Of a DNA stretch of 64,000 nt, positions 42,154-50,242 are shown piece after piece. Location: NCBI GenBank assembly GCA_963676905.2, contig CAXXVE010000001.1, forward strand, positions 3,844,001 through 3,908,000. Reading direction: 5' to 3'. Below the pieces are notes generated by a model that saw only the letters and a program-made list of their open reading frames with translations, was not told the origin of the DNA and ran no database searches. This DNA comes from Oceanispirochaeta sp963676905. Lineage in GTDB: Bacteria; Spirochaetota; Spirochaetia; DSM-2461. Every line of letters begins with the position of its first letter. The stretch's first letter is position 1. The translations under genes were made by a program, and so were the position numbers.

Positions 42154-42624
42154 ATGAAGAAAAAAAGATCCTATATAGTCAATGATTTGAAATTACCTCT
42201 TCTTTTTCTTGTGATCTCTTCTTTTGTTGTTTTCATCATTCAGAAAGATTTCTCTTGCTATGACATTAATAAAACTTATAGTGCAGCTGTAAAAATAACA
42301 AATAACTTCACATTAACATTTACGGGATTTCTGATAACAGCTTTCACAATCCTTCAAGTCCTAGAGTCAAAACAATGGTTTGATCAGATGAAAGAGACCG
42401 CCGCTTTCGATGCTTTAATATGGGAATTAGAAATGGCAGTGTTTATCAGTATCCTTTTTTTATTGGGTACGTCATTTCTGATTCTCTTTGATGATATTTC
42501 ATCTTTCATTTCAAAATCTTTGATAGTGAAAGCTATCACTTCTATTCTTTTTGCTTCGATTGTTTTTATAATTTCAGTCTCATGGAATTGCATCAAGTGC
42601 TTGATTTCGCTTATCCGGAGTTAA
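42154..42624 (+). CDS. Four-helix membrane protein of unknown function (cargo operon, gene C)
   Basis: This 156-residue protein has four predicted membrane helices (about 13-30, 49-70, 92-111 and 121-146) joined by short loops, and basic N-terminal residues (MKKKRS). A GGGGGG tract precedes the ATG. It is the last gene of the rightward cargo operon and converges on the leftward late operon with 36 bp between stops. No family recognised. Candidates are a pore-forming effector, a holin-like protein or a superinfection-exclusion factor. Confidence 0.6.
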   Translation: MKKKRSYIVNDLKLPLLFLVISSFVVFIIQKDFSCYDINKTYSAAVKITNNFTLTFTGFLITAFTILQVLESKQWFDQMKETAAFDALIWELEMAVFISILFLLGTSFLILFDDISSFISKSLIVKAITSILFASIVFIISVSWNCIKCLISLIRS

Positions 42625-42660
42625 GCAACACACAATAATACTGTTAAATTGTAAAGTGTA

Positions 42661-42936
42661 TTAGGCAGGATTTCCGTCTTTATTGATGGTTATCGACTCA
42701 TCCGGCCAGCCATCTTTTCCGAGCGGATGATAAAGATCATTCTCCTGGTCAAACGAATAAGCGGCAATCATTCCAGGATTATCAGGATCTTCAAACTGTT
42801 TCGTCTCTTCTGTGATTGGAATTAAGCACCTGAGACAGCAGACTCCGTCATTTTCAATGGGGCTCAGGTCTTCCTCGGACAGATTCTCTGTATCAATTAC
42901 CTGAGTTGTTCCATTTATGACTCTCGTAAACTTCAT
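42661..42936 (-). CDS. Small acidic protein after the MuF gene, candidate immunity protein
   Basis: From the ATG at 42936 (ATGA overlap with the MuF stop) the product has 91 residues, begins MKFTRVINGTTQVIDTENLS and is rich in Asp and Glu. Two cysteines occur in 'GVCCLRCLIPITEETKQF'. I recognise no family. Because the upstream MuF protein carries a toxin-like C-terminal domain, and MuF polymorphic toxins are known to be followed by immunity genes, an antitoxin role is plausible. It could instead be a minor structural protein. Confidence 0.55.
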   Translation of the reverse strand: MKFTRVINGTTQVIDTENLSEEDLSPIENDGVCCLRCLIPITEETKQFEDPDNPGMIAAYSFDQENDLYHPLGKDGWPDESITINKDGNPA

Positions 42937-44357
42937 AACCATCCCATCTTCTGAAACAAAATATCGAACTCAGCAGCAATGCTCATAAAATGAGCATCAT
43001 CCCATTGCCTAAGTTTATCACCGAGTGAGACGGAATTCAAACGTATCTTATCAAGCTGGTTGATCAGCAGAGGATTCTGCGTTTTAAAAGCAATATACTG
43101 AGCATAAGCCCTGGCAAACCGTTCTGCCGGATTCAGTAAATACTGGATACTCCTGTTCGTTGGCAGAGCTTTGAGCGCTCTGATTTCATTGGACTGATCA
43201 ATGGTTTTCATCAAGGGCACTATCTCAGAGAGGTTCAACTCAGAGCAGAAACCTTTACCAGGCAATCCGTTGTTGTCCAGGAAATGTCCGATTTCATGAA
43301 TGGTTGTCAGTTCCGGATGATCTTTGCTGGCCAGTTTGATTGCTGAAGCTTGCCTGGAATATCTCTCATACTCAAAAGCCCCGTAAAACCGCTTTGATCT
43401 GCTGGCTTGTATCGGGATCTTTGGTAGCTTTCCATCTCCATGCACCTGGTTTATAGCTTCCAGAGCAGTATTCACATGACTTTTATAGGTTGGTGAGATG
43501 CTGGTAAAAGCAGCGGAAACAGGAACTCCTTTGGGAGCGGCAGGAAAGCTCTGCTGCAGATCTTTGATTTTGCCCTGCAGGGAAGCAAATAATGCACTTC
43601 CCCTGGATGAACCGGGATTCCATTCAAATCCAGGATCAATTCCCATAGGAGCTGTATAAACAGTTCCAGACCGTTTGTTGATGTATTGCCGGTACTGGAC
43701 CTCTGGAGCATTCTCCTTGATTGAAACTGATCCGGATGACCTGCCATTGATGATATTGGTATTATCCGGCATTCCGTCCCGGCGGAGCTGTTCCAGCTTT
43801 TGCCTGGTGATATACCGGAAAAAGCACTTACATCCCCACCCATTCATGGGTGTGTGAGTATTCCAAAAGGGGTGATCCTTCGGAAGCACCAACCCATTCC
43901 AGGATAGATGCTCTTTCCGGTGATGAGTGCTGGGCCCTACCAGGTACATGATATGGGTATGGACGGCGGATCGTTGTCCTCGTTCCCACCGGCCAGCATT
44001 ATAGGCCTGCCTGGTGTTCACATCATAGATAGTCTTCAACCGCCGATCAGATCCAAGCCAAACAGATTTTTCTTTGCCGTCAGCCGGATCAACCATGGTC
44101 TTTTTCCCCCACCATCCCTTTTTCATAAGGGTAGGAGTAAGATCCTTTCTGAAGTGATCCAAAGTCTGGCCGTCAGATATAGCCGCTTCCACGGCATCTT
44201 TCAGATCCTGGAGAACATCCAGCTGCATTGCCTTGGCAACGGTGAAATTCCCGGCGTGTTCATCCAGCCAGACATCTTCATAGCTGAATGCTGGGTGAAG
44301 CTGCTTTGAACTGAGGTAATTCAGGGCTTCTTTGGGGATGATGGTATCAGTCGGCAA
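42933..44357 (-). CDS. MuF-type minor head protein with C-terminal HExxH metallopeptidase-like domain
   Basis: A TTG at 44357 with GGGAGA upstream gives about 474 residues; an earlier TTG at 44396 overlaps the portal gene more deeply. The N-terminal 220 residues are Mu gpF-like ('LDVLQDLKDAVEAAISDGQT', 'RQAYNAGRWERGQR', 'PMNGWGCKCFFRYITRQ'). The C-terminal region contains 'TTIHEIGHFLDNNG' (HEIGH at 43284-43298) and about 58 residues later 'NPAERFARAYAQYI', consistent with a zincin having a downstream Glu ligand. MuF proteins with variable toxin tails are known from temperate phages. The domain could be injected with DNA or act in assembly. Confidence 0.85.
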   Translation of the reverse strand: MPTDTIIPKEALNYLSSKQLHPAFSYEDVWLDEHAGNFTVAKAMQLDVLQDLKDAVEAAISDGQTLDHFRKDLTPTLMKKGWWGKKTMVDPADGKEKSVWLGSDRRLKTIYDVNTRQAYNAGRWERGQRSAVHTHIMYLVGPSTHHRKEHLSWNGLVLPKDHPFWNTHTPMNGWGCKCFFRYITRQKLEQLRRDGMPDNTNIINGRSSGSVSIKENAPEVQYRQYINKRSGTVYTAPMGIDPGFEWNPGSSRGSALFASLQGKIKDLQQSFPAAPKGVPVSAAFTSISPTYKSHVNTALEAINQVHGDGKLPKIPIQASRSKRFYGAFEYERYSRQASAIKLASKDHPELTTIHEIGHFLDNNGLPGKGFCSELNLSEIVPLMKTIDQSNEIRALKALPTNRSIQYLLNPAERFARAYAQYIAFKTQNPLLINQLDKIRLNSVSLGDKLRQWDDAHFMSIAAEFDILFQKMGWL

Positions 44358-45864
44358 ACTCTGTATCTCCCAGGGCTCTGGCTTTCCAGGTTTCAACAGT
44401 CAGGAGGTCAGCTGCCTTTTCCATATCCCAGAGGGAGAGCAGCTCGGGAAGTCGTTTATGGAACTCATCCAAGGTTTTGCATTTTTCAGCCAGCTTATTC
44501 ACCGCTTTTATGATGTCATCCGTCAGCTCAGAGTAGTCGTTTTCCTCCTGAAGGAGATCCAGCTCACTCTGATCCTGAGGCTGCTCTGCATTGAGAGCAG
44601 TTGCTACCGGAGCTGCAGGGGCTGCTGTCTCAGGCTGCTTCAGGATTTCATCACCATCATCCGGCTTGGATAATCCGAGTTTGCTCCTGACCTCATCAGC
44701 CTTCACTGTGAGCCCGAGGGGAACCAGACGTTCTATGTTCTCCACCCAGGCAGTGATGTCATCGGTATCAGGGCAGGGAATCCGGAGCCGGGGATACTTC
44801 TCCTGAGGGCCCCAATTAAGATCAATATAAGGCTTGATCAGATGCCGATTGATTGTTTTCTCCAGCTGCCTGGCATCGGCTTCCAGAATATCCTGGCGGA
44901 CATCGTTATGAACTTCAGCCTGGCTCCGGCTGGAGCCGTCATCAGCTGTCATGGTCTGCCCCAGTACCAGCTTGCTGACCTGCTTGTCAATCCAGTTGGC
45001 CATCTTCTCAAAGAGCTGGGTGTTTCCGGAGGATTTATTCTCGATGATCTCAATAATCATTGAGTCAGGAATAACGGCACCGACATCCTCTCCCAGGTGA
45101 GCAATGGCACTTTTCAGAGTCGCGATATCTTTGTCAGTTGCATTTCTACCATACTTGCCGACGCGGATCGGCATCCCGTACCGGTCAACAAAGGCGGTCC
45201 ATGCGGTAATGTCATAGTACTTGATCAGGAAATAAAGGGCCATCGGGAGAGCCAGTCCGCCCCGGATCGGAAGACCTGTTTTCAGGTGAGGTTCATGAAC
45301 TATGAACTTCCTTTCAGGCAGGGGAAGGAGTTCAGTACCCATGCCATCCCGCATCAAAAGGGTTTTGCCGGTCAGCTTATCATATTCAAACCACCGGGGA
45401 TCTCTGAAAATTATCCTACCAGGCTTCCAGGGAGTACTCTTTGTGTCCCACATGATTTCATGGACTGAATAACCTTTTCCAAGAGCATCCATAGCATCTT
45501 TTACCAGGTCAGGGAAATCATCGTTTTCAAGGATGTCTGTTTCTACAGCCTTGGCCATATCCAGGTCTTTTTTATCTTCACTGGCTGGAATGACAGTTGG
45601 GACCAAACCTTCAACGGCCTGTTTCCTGGTTGAAAGTACGGATCTGTAATGGAGATCCCGTTCTTCTATCTCTTCGGCAAGGGTCAGATACTCTTCTGCG
45701 TTGCCTTCTCTGGCTGACTTAAGAATGGTGGCCAGCCTTACAGGGTCCAACCCTGAAGTTATATCCGGCCACTGGACAGCCTGCCGGACTCCAATGGTCT
45801 GAGCTACAGCTATTTCTTTATCCAGGTCTTTCTTTTTGACCTTCTTTTTATCGCCATCCGCCAC
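44347..45864 (-). CDS. Portal protein (Mu gp29, DUF935)
   Basis: This 505-residue protein contains 'EIEERDLHYRSVLSTRKQAV', 'DGMGTELLPLPERKFIVHEP', 'PIRGGLALPMALYFLIKYYD', 'WTAFVDRYGMPIRVGKYG' and 'VLGQTMTADDGSSRSQAEVH', the standard DUF935 portal signature. It forms the DNA entry vertex. It overlaps the terminase gene by 17 bp and the MuF gene downstream. Confidence 0.94.
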   Translation of the reverse strand: MADGDKKKVKKKDLDKEIAVAQTIGVRQAVQWPDITSGLDPVRLATILKSAREGNAEEYLTLAEEIEERDLHYRSVLSTRKQAVEGLVPTVIPASEDKKDLDMAKAVETDILENDDFPDLVKDAMDALGKGYSVHEIMWDTKSTPWKPGRIIFRDPRWFEYDKLTGKTLLMRDGMGTELLPLPERKFIVHEPHLKTGLPIRGGLALPMALYFLIKYYDITAWTAFVDRYGMPIRVGKYGRNATDKDIATLKSAIAHLGEDVGAVIPDSMIIEIIENKSSGNTQLFEKMANWIDKQVSKLVLGQTMTADDGSSRSQAEVHNDVRQDILEADARQLEKTINRHLIKPYIDLNWGPQEKYPRLRIPCPDTDDITAWVENIERLVPLGLTVKADEVRSKLGLSKPDDGDEILKQPETAAPAAPVATALNAEQPQDQSELDLLQEENDYSELTDDIIKAVNKLAEKCKTLDEFHKRLPELLSLWDMEKAADLLTVETWKARALGDTEFAD

Positions 45865-47350
45865 GGCTGTTTCCTCCTCTCCAGGGGTTTGAAGCTTCTA
45901 CAGCTTCGTACTTAAAGCTCTGGTGAGAGCTTTCGTCATTCTCATAGGCATGGTTGGCCATCACACCGGCAATGACCGAATCTCCATGCCTCTTTTTGCT
46001 CTTATCATTCCCCTGGGATGTCCGCTCTGAAATTGTGGGAACACCTTTGTCCAGGACAACTGTTCTGTGATCATCGACAATGTCAGGAGATCCGGGAAGT
46101 GTCATCTCCCGGTCTTCCAGCTTGGCCTTGTACTTGGGCATATACTCCATATAGAACGCCCTTGAGATCATGACCTGATTCACATAAGCAGGCCCGTACT
46201 TCTGCGCCGCCAGCTCCGCCATCATCTGACCATTCCCCCTGGCATCAAGTGAGGCTGCATACATCCGGGGGTGCTTGTCCCAGGCATAACAGAAGATCTG
46301 AAACTGCTGAGCAAAGGGAACATTTCTCAGCTCAATGTAACAGGCAGCCTTCAGATGCCGATTCTCCTTCTCATTGAAAATAGCAATTTCAGAGAGGTCC
46401 CCGCTTCTTGCGAAGTCTTCCCCTATAAATCCGGGCTCATTGGGTAGGTTCCGTAAAATGTGGCCCAGATTATCTTCCAGCCAGTCATTGGTTTTTCTTT
46501 CCCGGACAAAGTCTGATTCGAAGGTAAAATCATCGGTACATTCGTATGTCAGTACAGGAATCTCTTTATCCATACAAGATTCCACCAGGGAGCGGGATAT
46601 ATACCTGGTTCCGCCTTTTGTGGGGATGCAGTATAGCTCCTCTGCAGCTCCGTCTCCGTAGTCATCCAGAAGCTCATCAAGCCACTCTCTTTCAGCTTCC
46701 TGAGACCACTCTTTCCCACTAACCAGGCATATCCTTTTATAAAGCCCCAAATCTAGAGCATTCTGGATATTTGTCCTGTGAAGTGAATAATTTTTCTTCC
46801 CGTCCTTGATCTCTTTGATCAGCTCATTGAATGGGTTGTCTTCTCCGTTATGGGTGGACATTATCCGGACAACACCGCCCCACATGGTCAAAGCCATTGC
46901 AGCTTTCAGGAGGGCCTTGAGATCTTCAACGAATGCAGCCTCATCAATGATGACGCGACCCTGCTTTGAACGGAGTGAACGGGGCTCTGAAGGGAGTCCC
47001 CAAATCTGGAATCCGGAAGCCATGGTCAGGCGGTAAACAGTGATGTCTCTGTCTTCATGTTCCAGGAGTACTTCTTCAACTTCTGAAGCTGCTTTATTGA
47101 GAACTTTTGCCCACATTGCGCAGTCATTTATGAACTGCTGGGTCATCTCTTTGTTGTAGGATAGATAGAAGGTGTCCTGGCCCCCCTCAGGCTTGGACTT
47201 GGCAGCTTCTAAAACGGTCTCACATGCTTCACCATAGCTGGCACCAATACGTCTGGATTTCTCCCAGACTTTGACCTTGGAGTTATCCTTAGACCAGTCG
47301 GCCTGATAGGGCAGGAGAATCTCTATATCAAGCAGTTCCTGATCGGTCAT
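45848..47350 (-). CDS. Terminase large subunit (Mu gp28)
   Basis: The 500-residue product begins MTDQELLDIEILLPYQADWS. It shows a Mu-type Walker A-like segment 'WEKSRRIGASYGEACETV', Walker B 'GRVIIDEAAFVEDLKALLK', and nuclease-domain features ('GFIGEDFARSGDLSEIAIFN', 'ASLDARGNGQMMAELAAQKY'). It packages phage DNA, in Mu together with flanking host DNA. It overlaps the small-subunit gene by 4 bp. Confidence 0.93.
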   Translation of the reverse strand: MTDQELLDIEILLPYQADWSKDNSKVKVWEKSRRIGASYGEACETVLEAAKSKPEGGQDTFYLSYNKEMTQQFINDCAMWAKVLNKAASEVEEVLLEHEDRDITVYRLTMASGFQIWGLPSEPRSLRSKQGRVIIDEAAFVEDLKALLKAAMALTMWGGVVRIMSTHNGEDNPFNELIKEIKDGKKNYSLHRTNIQNALDLGLYKRICLVSGKEWSQEAEREWLDELLDDYGDGAAEELYCIPTKGGTRYISRSLVESCMDKEIPVLTYECTDDFTFESDFVRERKTNDWLEDNLGHILRNLPNEPGFIGEDFARSGDLSEIAIFNEKENRHLKAACYIELRNVPFAQQFQIFCYAWDKHPRMYAASLDARGNGQMMAELAAQKYGPAYVNQVMISRAFYMEYMPKYKAKLEDREMTLPGSPDIVDDHRTVVLDKGVPTISERTSQGNDKSKKRHGDSVIAGVMANHAYENDESSHQSFKYEAVEASNPWRGGNSRGGWR

Positions 47351-47901
47351 GATATACCCAGAATCTCCTTCTTCAAACGGATGATCGTATCATTTGAGAG
47401 GCCTTCTTTTTTCATCTGCTTTTCAGCTGTCTCGGCAGCTTCATTCAGGATCTCTTTCCTGATGTCAGACTCTCTTTCCGCGTTGAGCTTTTCCGCCTGT
47501 TCCAGCTCCTTGAGTCCCCGGCTGACTTTGTAAATCAGATCGATGACCAGGCCCGGATCGGTCTCCCCATTTTCCTTCAATTCTTCGATGTCAGTCATCA
47601 GCTCAAAGCTCATCAAACGGATCTGTTCATTGACAACTTTTCCCAGCTGATTCCTGGTACTTCCACCCATTTTATTCATATAGGCTTCAGCTACTTCCCG
47701 AGCTTGTTTTGTTTTCTCAATCTGCTTCTGCATCCGCTGTGCATAACGATTCACAGAGCTGGTACTGAGGACAGATTCCCCGGCTTTTTCATTGATGACT
47801 TCAACGATTTCAGCCTGAGTGACAGAAGGGTTATTGAGCAGCTCACGGAGCTTTTCTCGAAGCTCATCAGGGAGCTTGTCTATATTGGATTTACGGCCCA
47901 T
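47347..47901 (-). CDS. Terminase small subunit (Mu gp27, DUF3486)
   Basis: This 184-residue protein begins MGRKSNIDKLPDELREKLRE, with an N-terminal helix-turn-helix ('VTQAEIVEVINEKAGESVLS') and helical remainder, the DUF3486 pattern. It should recognise the phage end region and recruit the large subunit. Confidence 0.88.
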   Translation of the reverse strand: MGRKSNIDKLPDELREKLRELLNNPSVTQAEIVEVINEKAGESVLSTSSVNRYAQRMQKQIEKTKQAREVAEAYMNKMGGSTRNQLGKVVNEQIRLMSFELMTDIEELKENGETDPGLVIDLIYKVSRGLKELEQAEKLNAERESDIRKEILNEAAETAEKQMKKEGLSNDTIIRLKKEILGIS

Positions 47902-47903
47902 AT

Positions 47904-48197
47904 TTACTCCACGCCAGGTCGTTCAACACCGTCCACCCGATCATGGCCATGAGCTACATCTAAACCCTTGGATGTCAGCTTCACAACGTTCAGGCTTTCG
48001 GTCAGTTTTTCAACCGTAACGAGGCCGTGTTCCTCAAGCCAGGTGATCTCCTGGTCAGTCTTCTCCATGCCGATGCCATGACCGAACTGAACGAGGATTT
48101 TCTGCAGGATTCCATTGTTCAGAGAGTAGTCGTTATCGGCTTCCAGGGAGTCCAGAATGATCCGCCTCTGGTTGGGGCTGAATACATCAGTTTTCAT
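47904..48197 (-). CDS. Mu gp26-like winged-helix protein
   Basis: From the ATG at 48197 (AAGGAGG upstream; ATGA overlap) the product has 97 residues: 'FSPNQRRIILDSLEADNDYS', then 'ITWLEEHGLVTVEKLTESLN', then 'LTSKGLDVAHG'. This is the winged-helix protein that precedes the small terminase gene in Mu-like phages. Its exact role is unknown. Confidence 0.78.
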   Translation of the reverse strand: MKTDVFSPNQRRIILDSLEADNDYSLNNGILQKILVQFGHGIGMEKTDQEITWLEEHGLVTVEKLTESLNVVKLTSKGLDVAHGHDRVDGVERPGVE

Positions 48198-48583
48198 TCG
48201 ACTTTTCCTCCTTTTTGTATCAACCATTCTTCCATTATCCGAGTGACATTATTGAGGCCTTTCAGCTGACCTTCGATATGTGAAAGACGGGTGTTTATTT
48301 CCTTGTAAGCATTGCTTTCAATTTGATTGATTCTTTCATGAAGAGCATGGTCTCCGTCTCTCCGGAGCTTTTCCCAGTCATCCATTATTCCCCTGATTGA
48401 TACCAGCTCTTCTTTGAATGATTCCCGCAGGGCTTTCATCTCTGAATCATGCTTTTTGGTGAGAGTCGCCAGCTCAGCTTTGTGCTTGTCTGATTGAGCT
48501 TTCTGAATCCTCCAAACAACGCCGATAACCGAAACGGTTGTACCGACTGTTTGGAGGGCAAGAGGCAAAATATAGTTATCCAT
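48194..48583 (-). CDS. Mu gp25-like membrane protein (DUF2730 type)
   Basis: From the ATG at 48583 (GGAGAGG upstream) the product has 129 residues: one membrane helix (about 6-24, 'PLALQTVGTTVSVIGVVW') followed by a long coiled coil. The layout matches the DUF2730/gp25 protein between lysis and packaging genes of Mu-like phages. It overlaps the outer spanin gene by 8 bp. Confidence 0.72.
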   Translation of the reverse strand: MDNYILPLALQTVGTTVSVIGVVWRIQKAQSDKHKAELATLTKKHDSEMKALRESFKEELVSIRGIMDDWEKLRRDGDHALHERINQIESNAYKEINTRLSHIEGQLKGLNNVTRIMEEWLIQKGGKVE

Positions 48584-48869
48584 GGAACCTCTCCTCAGGA
48601 GGTATCCCAAGCTGAGATTCCAGCTCCCCGATATACCGTCTGTACTCAATGATATTGTGGTCCAAATTTCTGTACTCCTGGTTTTTCAAGATGAAACCTG
48701 ACTTATCCTCCAGGCGGATAAATTTCACGGATTTGATTTCCGGCTGGATCGGTATGTCAAAACCAGAAACACCACCTGTAGAAGGTTGTGAGGAAGATGA
48801 CTGACAGCTAAGGGAAGAGATTATCAGCACGATCAGCAAGATCGTCATCTTCAGTACTTTCAAGCTCAT
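48576..48869 (-). CDS. Outer-membrane spanin lipoprotein (Rz1-like)
   Basis: The likely start is ATG 48869, or 48848. The product has a short hydrophobic signal 'MTILLIVLIISSLSC' with lipobox LSSLSC-type cysteine, followed by a serine/proline-rich linker (QSSSSQPSTGG). About 60 more residues follow ('EYRRYIGELESQLGIPPEER'). Its 5' end overlaps the inner spanin gene in another frame, as in many Rz/Rz1 pairs. It would span from the outer membrane to meet the inner spanin. Confidence 0.75.
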   Translation of the reverse strand: MSLKVLKMTILLIVLIISSLSCQSSSSQPSTGGVSGFDIPIQPEIKSVKFIRLEDKSGFILKNQEYRNLDHNIIEYRRYIGELESQLGIPPEERFHG

Positions 48870-49074
48870 CTTTCTGTTTCTGAGCTTCCTCTCTGACCTG
48901 CTGCTGTTCATTGTGAGTGGTGACAGCTTTCTTGTTTTCCTGCTCGGCTGTTTCAACATCCTTGTCCTTCAGTTTATTGTCCTTTTTAAGAGCCTTAATC
49001 CGTAAAGCCTGGTAGGCTGTCACACCCACCAGGCAGAGAATCAAAACTACTTTTACCGTAGTAATCCAGCTCAT
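48808..49074 (-). CDS. Inner-membrane spanin (Rz-like)
   Basis: This 88-residue protein has an N-terminal membrane helix ('TVKVVLILCLVGVTAYQAL') and a long, highly charged coiled coil ('LKDKDVETAEQENKKAVTTH'). Together with the overlapping lipoprotein gene it forms a spanin pair for the last lysis step. Confidence 0.78.
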   Translation of the reverse strand: MSWITTVKVVLILCLVGVTAYQALRIKALKKDNKLKDKDVETAEQENKKAVTTHNEQQQVREEAQKQKDELESTEDDDLADRADNLFP

Positions 49075-49280
49075 AAGCCGAACTTCGCGGCCATTACACC
49101 GCCAGCTGTCTTAATTCCGAGCAGGGTAATCCCTGTTCCCAGGAGCAGCCCGATAATCGCAACCGGATCATTGGGGTTTTCCTGAAAGAATGTGAACCAG
49201 CTCATAGTCAAACCATTGGCCAGGAATATGATCCCTGTCAGCTTTTTTGTGGACTTATACCAGGGCTTAATCTCAGCCAT
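49071..49280 (-). CDS. Small membrane protein, holin-like
   Basis: This 69-residue protein has two predicted membrane helices ('LTGIIFLANGLTMSWFTFF' and 'VAIIGLLLGTGITLLGIKTA') with an acidic loop. It lies between the inner spanin gene (4-bp overlap) and another membrane protein gene (8-bp overlap). A holin or holin partner in the lysis cassette is likely. Confidence 0.7.
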   Translation of the reverse strand: MAEIKPWYKSTKKLTGIIFLANGLTMSWFTFFQENPNDPVAIIGLLLGTGITLLGIKTAGGVMAAKFGL

Positions 49281-49596
49281 TTTTCACCCCGGCCAGAACT
49301 CCTACAGCAATTCCGGCAATAACCAGAAGCGACCCGACAATCGTTGTAATGATCGATTCACTGATTCCACCGTAAGTTGCCAAAATCGTCCCTATGGCTA
49401 ATAGAAACCCGATCAGGTAAGCCTTCCATGCTGCCTTCTTCTCCAGCTTCTTTGCCTGGTTAGAAATTACCAGCGCCAGACCGGCGGCAGCTGCCACCAC
49501 CTGGAGCATCCAGTCCTGAGGGAAGTCCATAAAGTAACCGCCGAATACAGCTGCCACGATAAGAATCAACCCTATAATTGATGTCAGATTTTTCAT
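49273..49596 (-). CDS. Membrane protein, candidate holin
   Basis: This 107-residue protein has about four membrane helices ('IIGLILIVAAVFGGYFM', 'MLQVVAAAAGLALVIS', 'AYLIGFLLAIGTILATYGG', 'IITTIVGSLLVIAGIAVGV') and short charged loops. Position after the putative endolysin gene supports a holin role. Two holin-type genes in tandem could be holin and antiholin. Confidence 0.7.
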   Translation of the reverse strand: MKNLTSIIGLILIVAAVFGGYFMDFPQDWMLQVVAAAAGLALVISNQAKKLEKKAAWKAYLIGFLLAIGTILATYGGISESIITTIVGSLLVIAGIAVGVLAGVKNG

Positions 49597-49640
49597 CTCT
49601 TCCTCCTGTCAATTTATTTCTCAAGGAAACTCCTTGAGGT

Positions 49641-50054
49641 TTACAAAACTTTGAAGATCCTTTTTGACTGAAGCTCTCCGAGCTGTACGGAATTGGACAT
49701 CCCCATAGGGTCGTATGCTACAAGGCCATCCTTACCAGCGACAAAATGGCCGTCTTTACTCCAGCGGTAATAGAGGATTTCCAGCTCATCAGATTCAGCT
49801 ATTCTTGAGGGAGGTTCGTGAGTGTCGGTGTATTGGACAGGCAACCCGGCCAGAGAGAAGATCCCTTCCGGATCATCTACAAAGCAATCCTTTTTCAGGT
49901 ATCCTTTTTTTATTGCCTCATCCTTGATACGCATGATATCTTCGGTGTGAAAGCTTTGGCAGGACTTCTGGCCTGCAAGGAATAGGATGCTCATGAAGTA
50001 GCAGCCGTTCTTTTTGATCTGCCTGTCCAGTTCAGGGCTTGTTTGTAGAATCAC
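49641..50054 (-). CDS. Putative cysteine-peptidase-like lysis protein (DUF261-like)
   Basis: A GTG at 50054 with GAGGTG upstream is the first good start after the late promoter; the open frame extends upstream through the promoter and is not used. The 137-residue product has 'KKNGCYFMSILFLAG', 'KKDCFVDDPEGIFSLAG' and 'WSKDGHFVAGKDGLVAYDPMG', i.e. Cys, His and Asp in papain/C39-like order. From memory this resembles DUF261, known from Borrelia plasmids. As first gene of the lysis operon, and with no other lysozyme in the prophage, it is the best endolysin candidate. Confidence 0.6.
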   Translation of the reverse strand: MILQTSPELDRQIKKNGCYFMSILFLAGQKSCQSFHTEDIMRIKDEAIKKGYLKKDCFVDDPEGIFSLAGLPVQYTDTHEPPSRIAESDELEILYYRWSKDGHFVAGKDGLVAYDPMGMSNSVQLGELQSKRIFKVL

Positions 50055-50106
50055 GATTTCACCTCGTCGTTCATATCTGAATCCAGAGTAAACAGAAGAG
50101 GCTGAT

Positions 50107-50144
50107 ATCGTAATGTAATGGGTATTAGTAATTTGAATTACTGA
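50107..50144 (-). promoter_or_regulatory. Late promoter, copy 2 (Mor-type activator site)
   Basis: These 38 bp are identical to 31303-31340, including the dyad AGTAATT-TG-AATTACT (50127-50142) and TACGAT at the proximal edge on the minus strand. Sequences on both sides differ completely between the copies, so selection on this block is likely. It would drive the lysis-packaging-portal-MuF operon leftward from the right end. Confidence 0.75.
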
Positions 50145-50242
50145 TTGAAGCGCCAAGATTTCCACGGCGCGTTTTTCTCATATTATGAAAGCTTTTTTAA
50201 ATTGGTCTTCCGATAAATCCCGATAAAAACCTGAAAATCCCG

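Noticed and set aside
31303..50144. The 38-bp identical repeats as attachment sites of an 18.8-kb element
   Set aside because: Prophage genes continue on both sides of the interval. The true termini with TG...CA ends and target duplication are at 17225 and 50285, and each repeat lies at a late operon start.
50055..50165. Upstream extension of the lysis-operon ORF to 50165
   Set aside because: This part overlaps the late promoter; the GTG at 50054 has a good ribosome site and matches where the family-like sequence begins.
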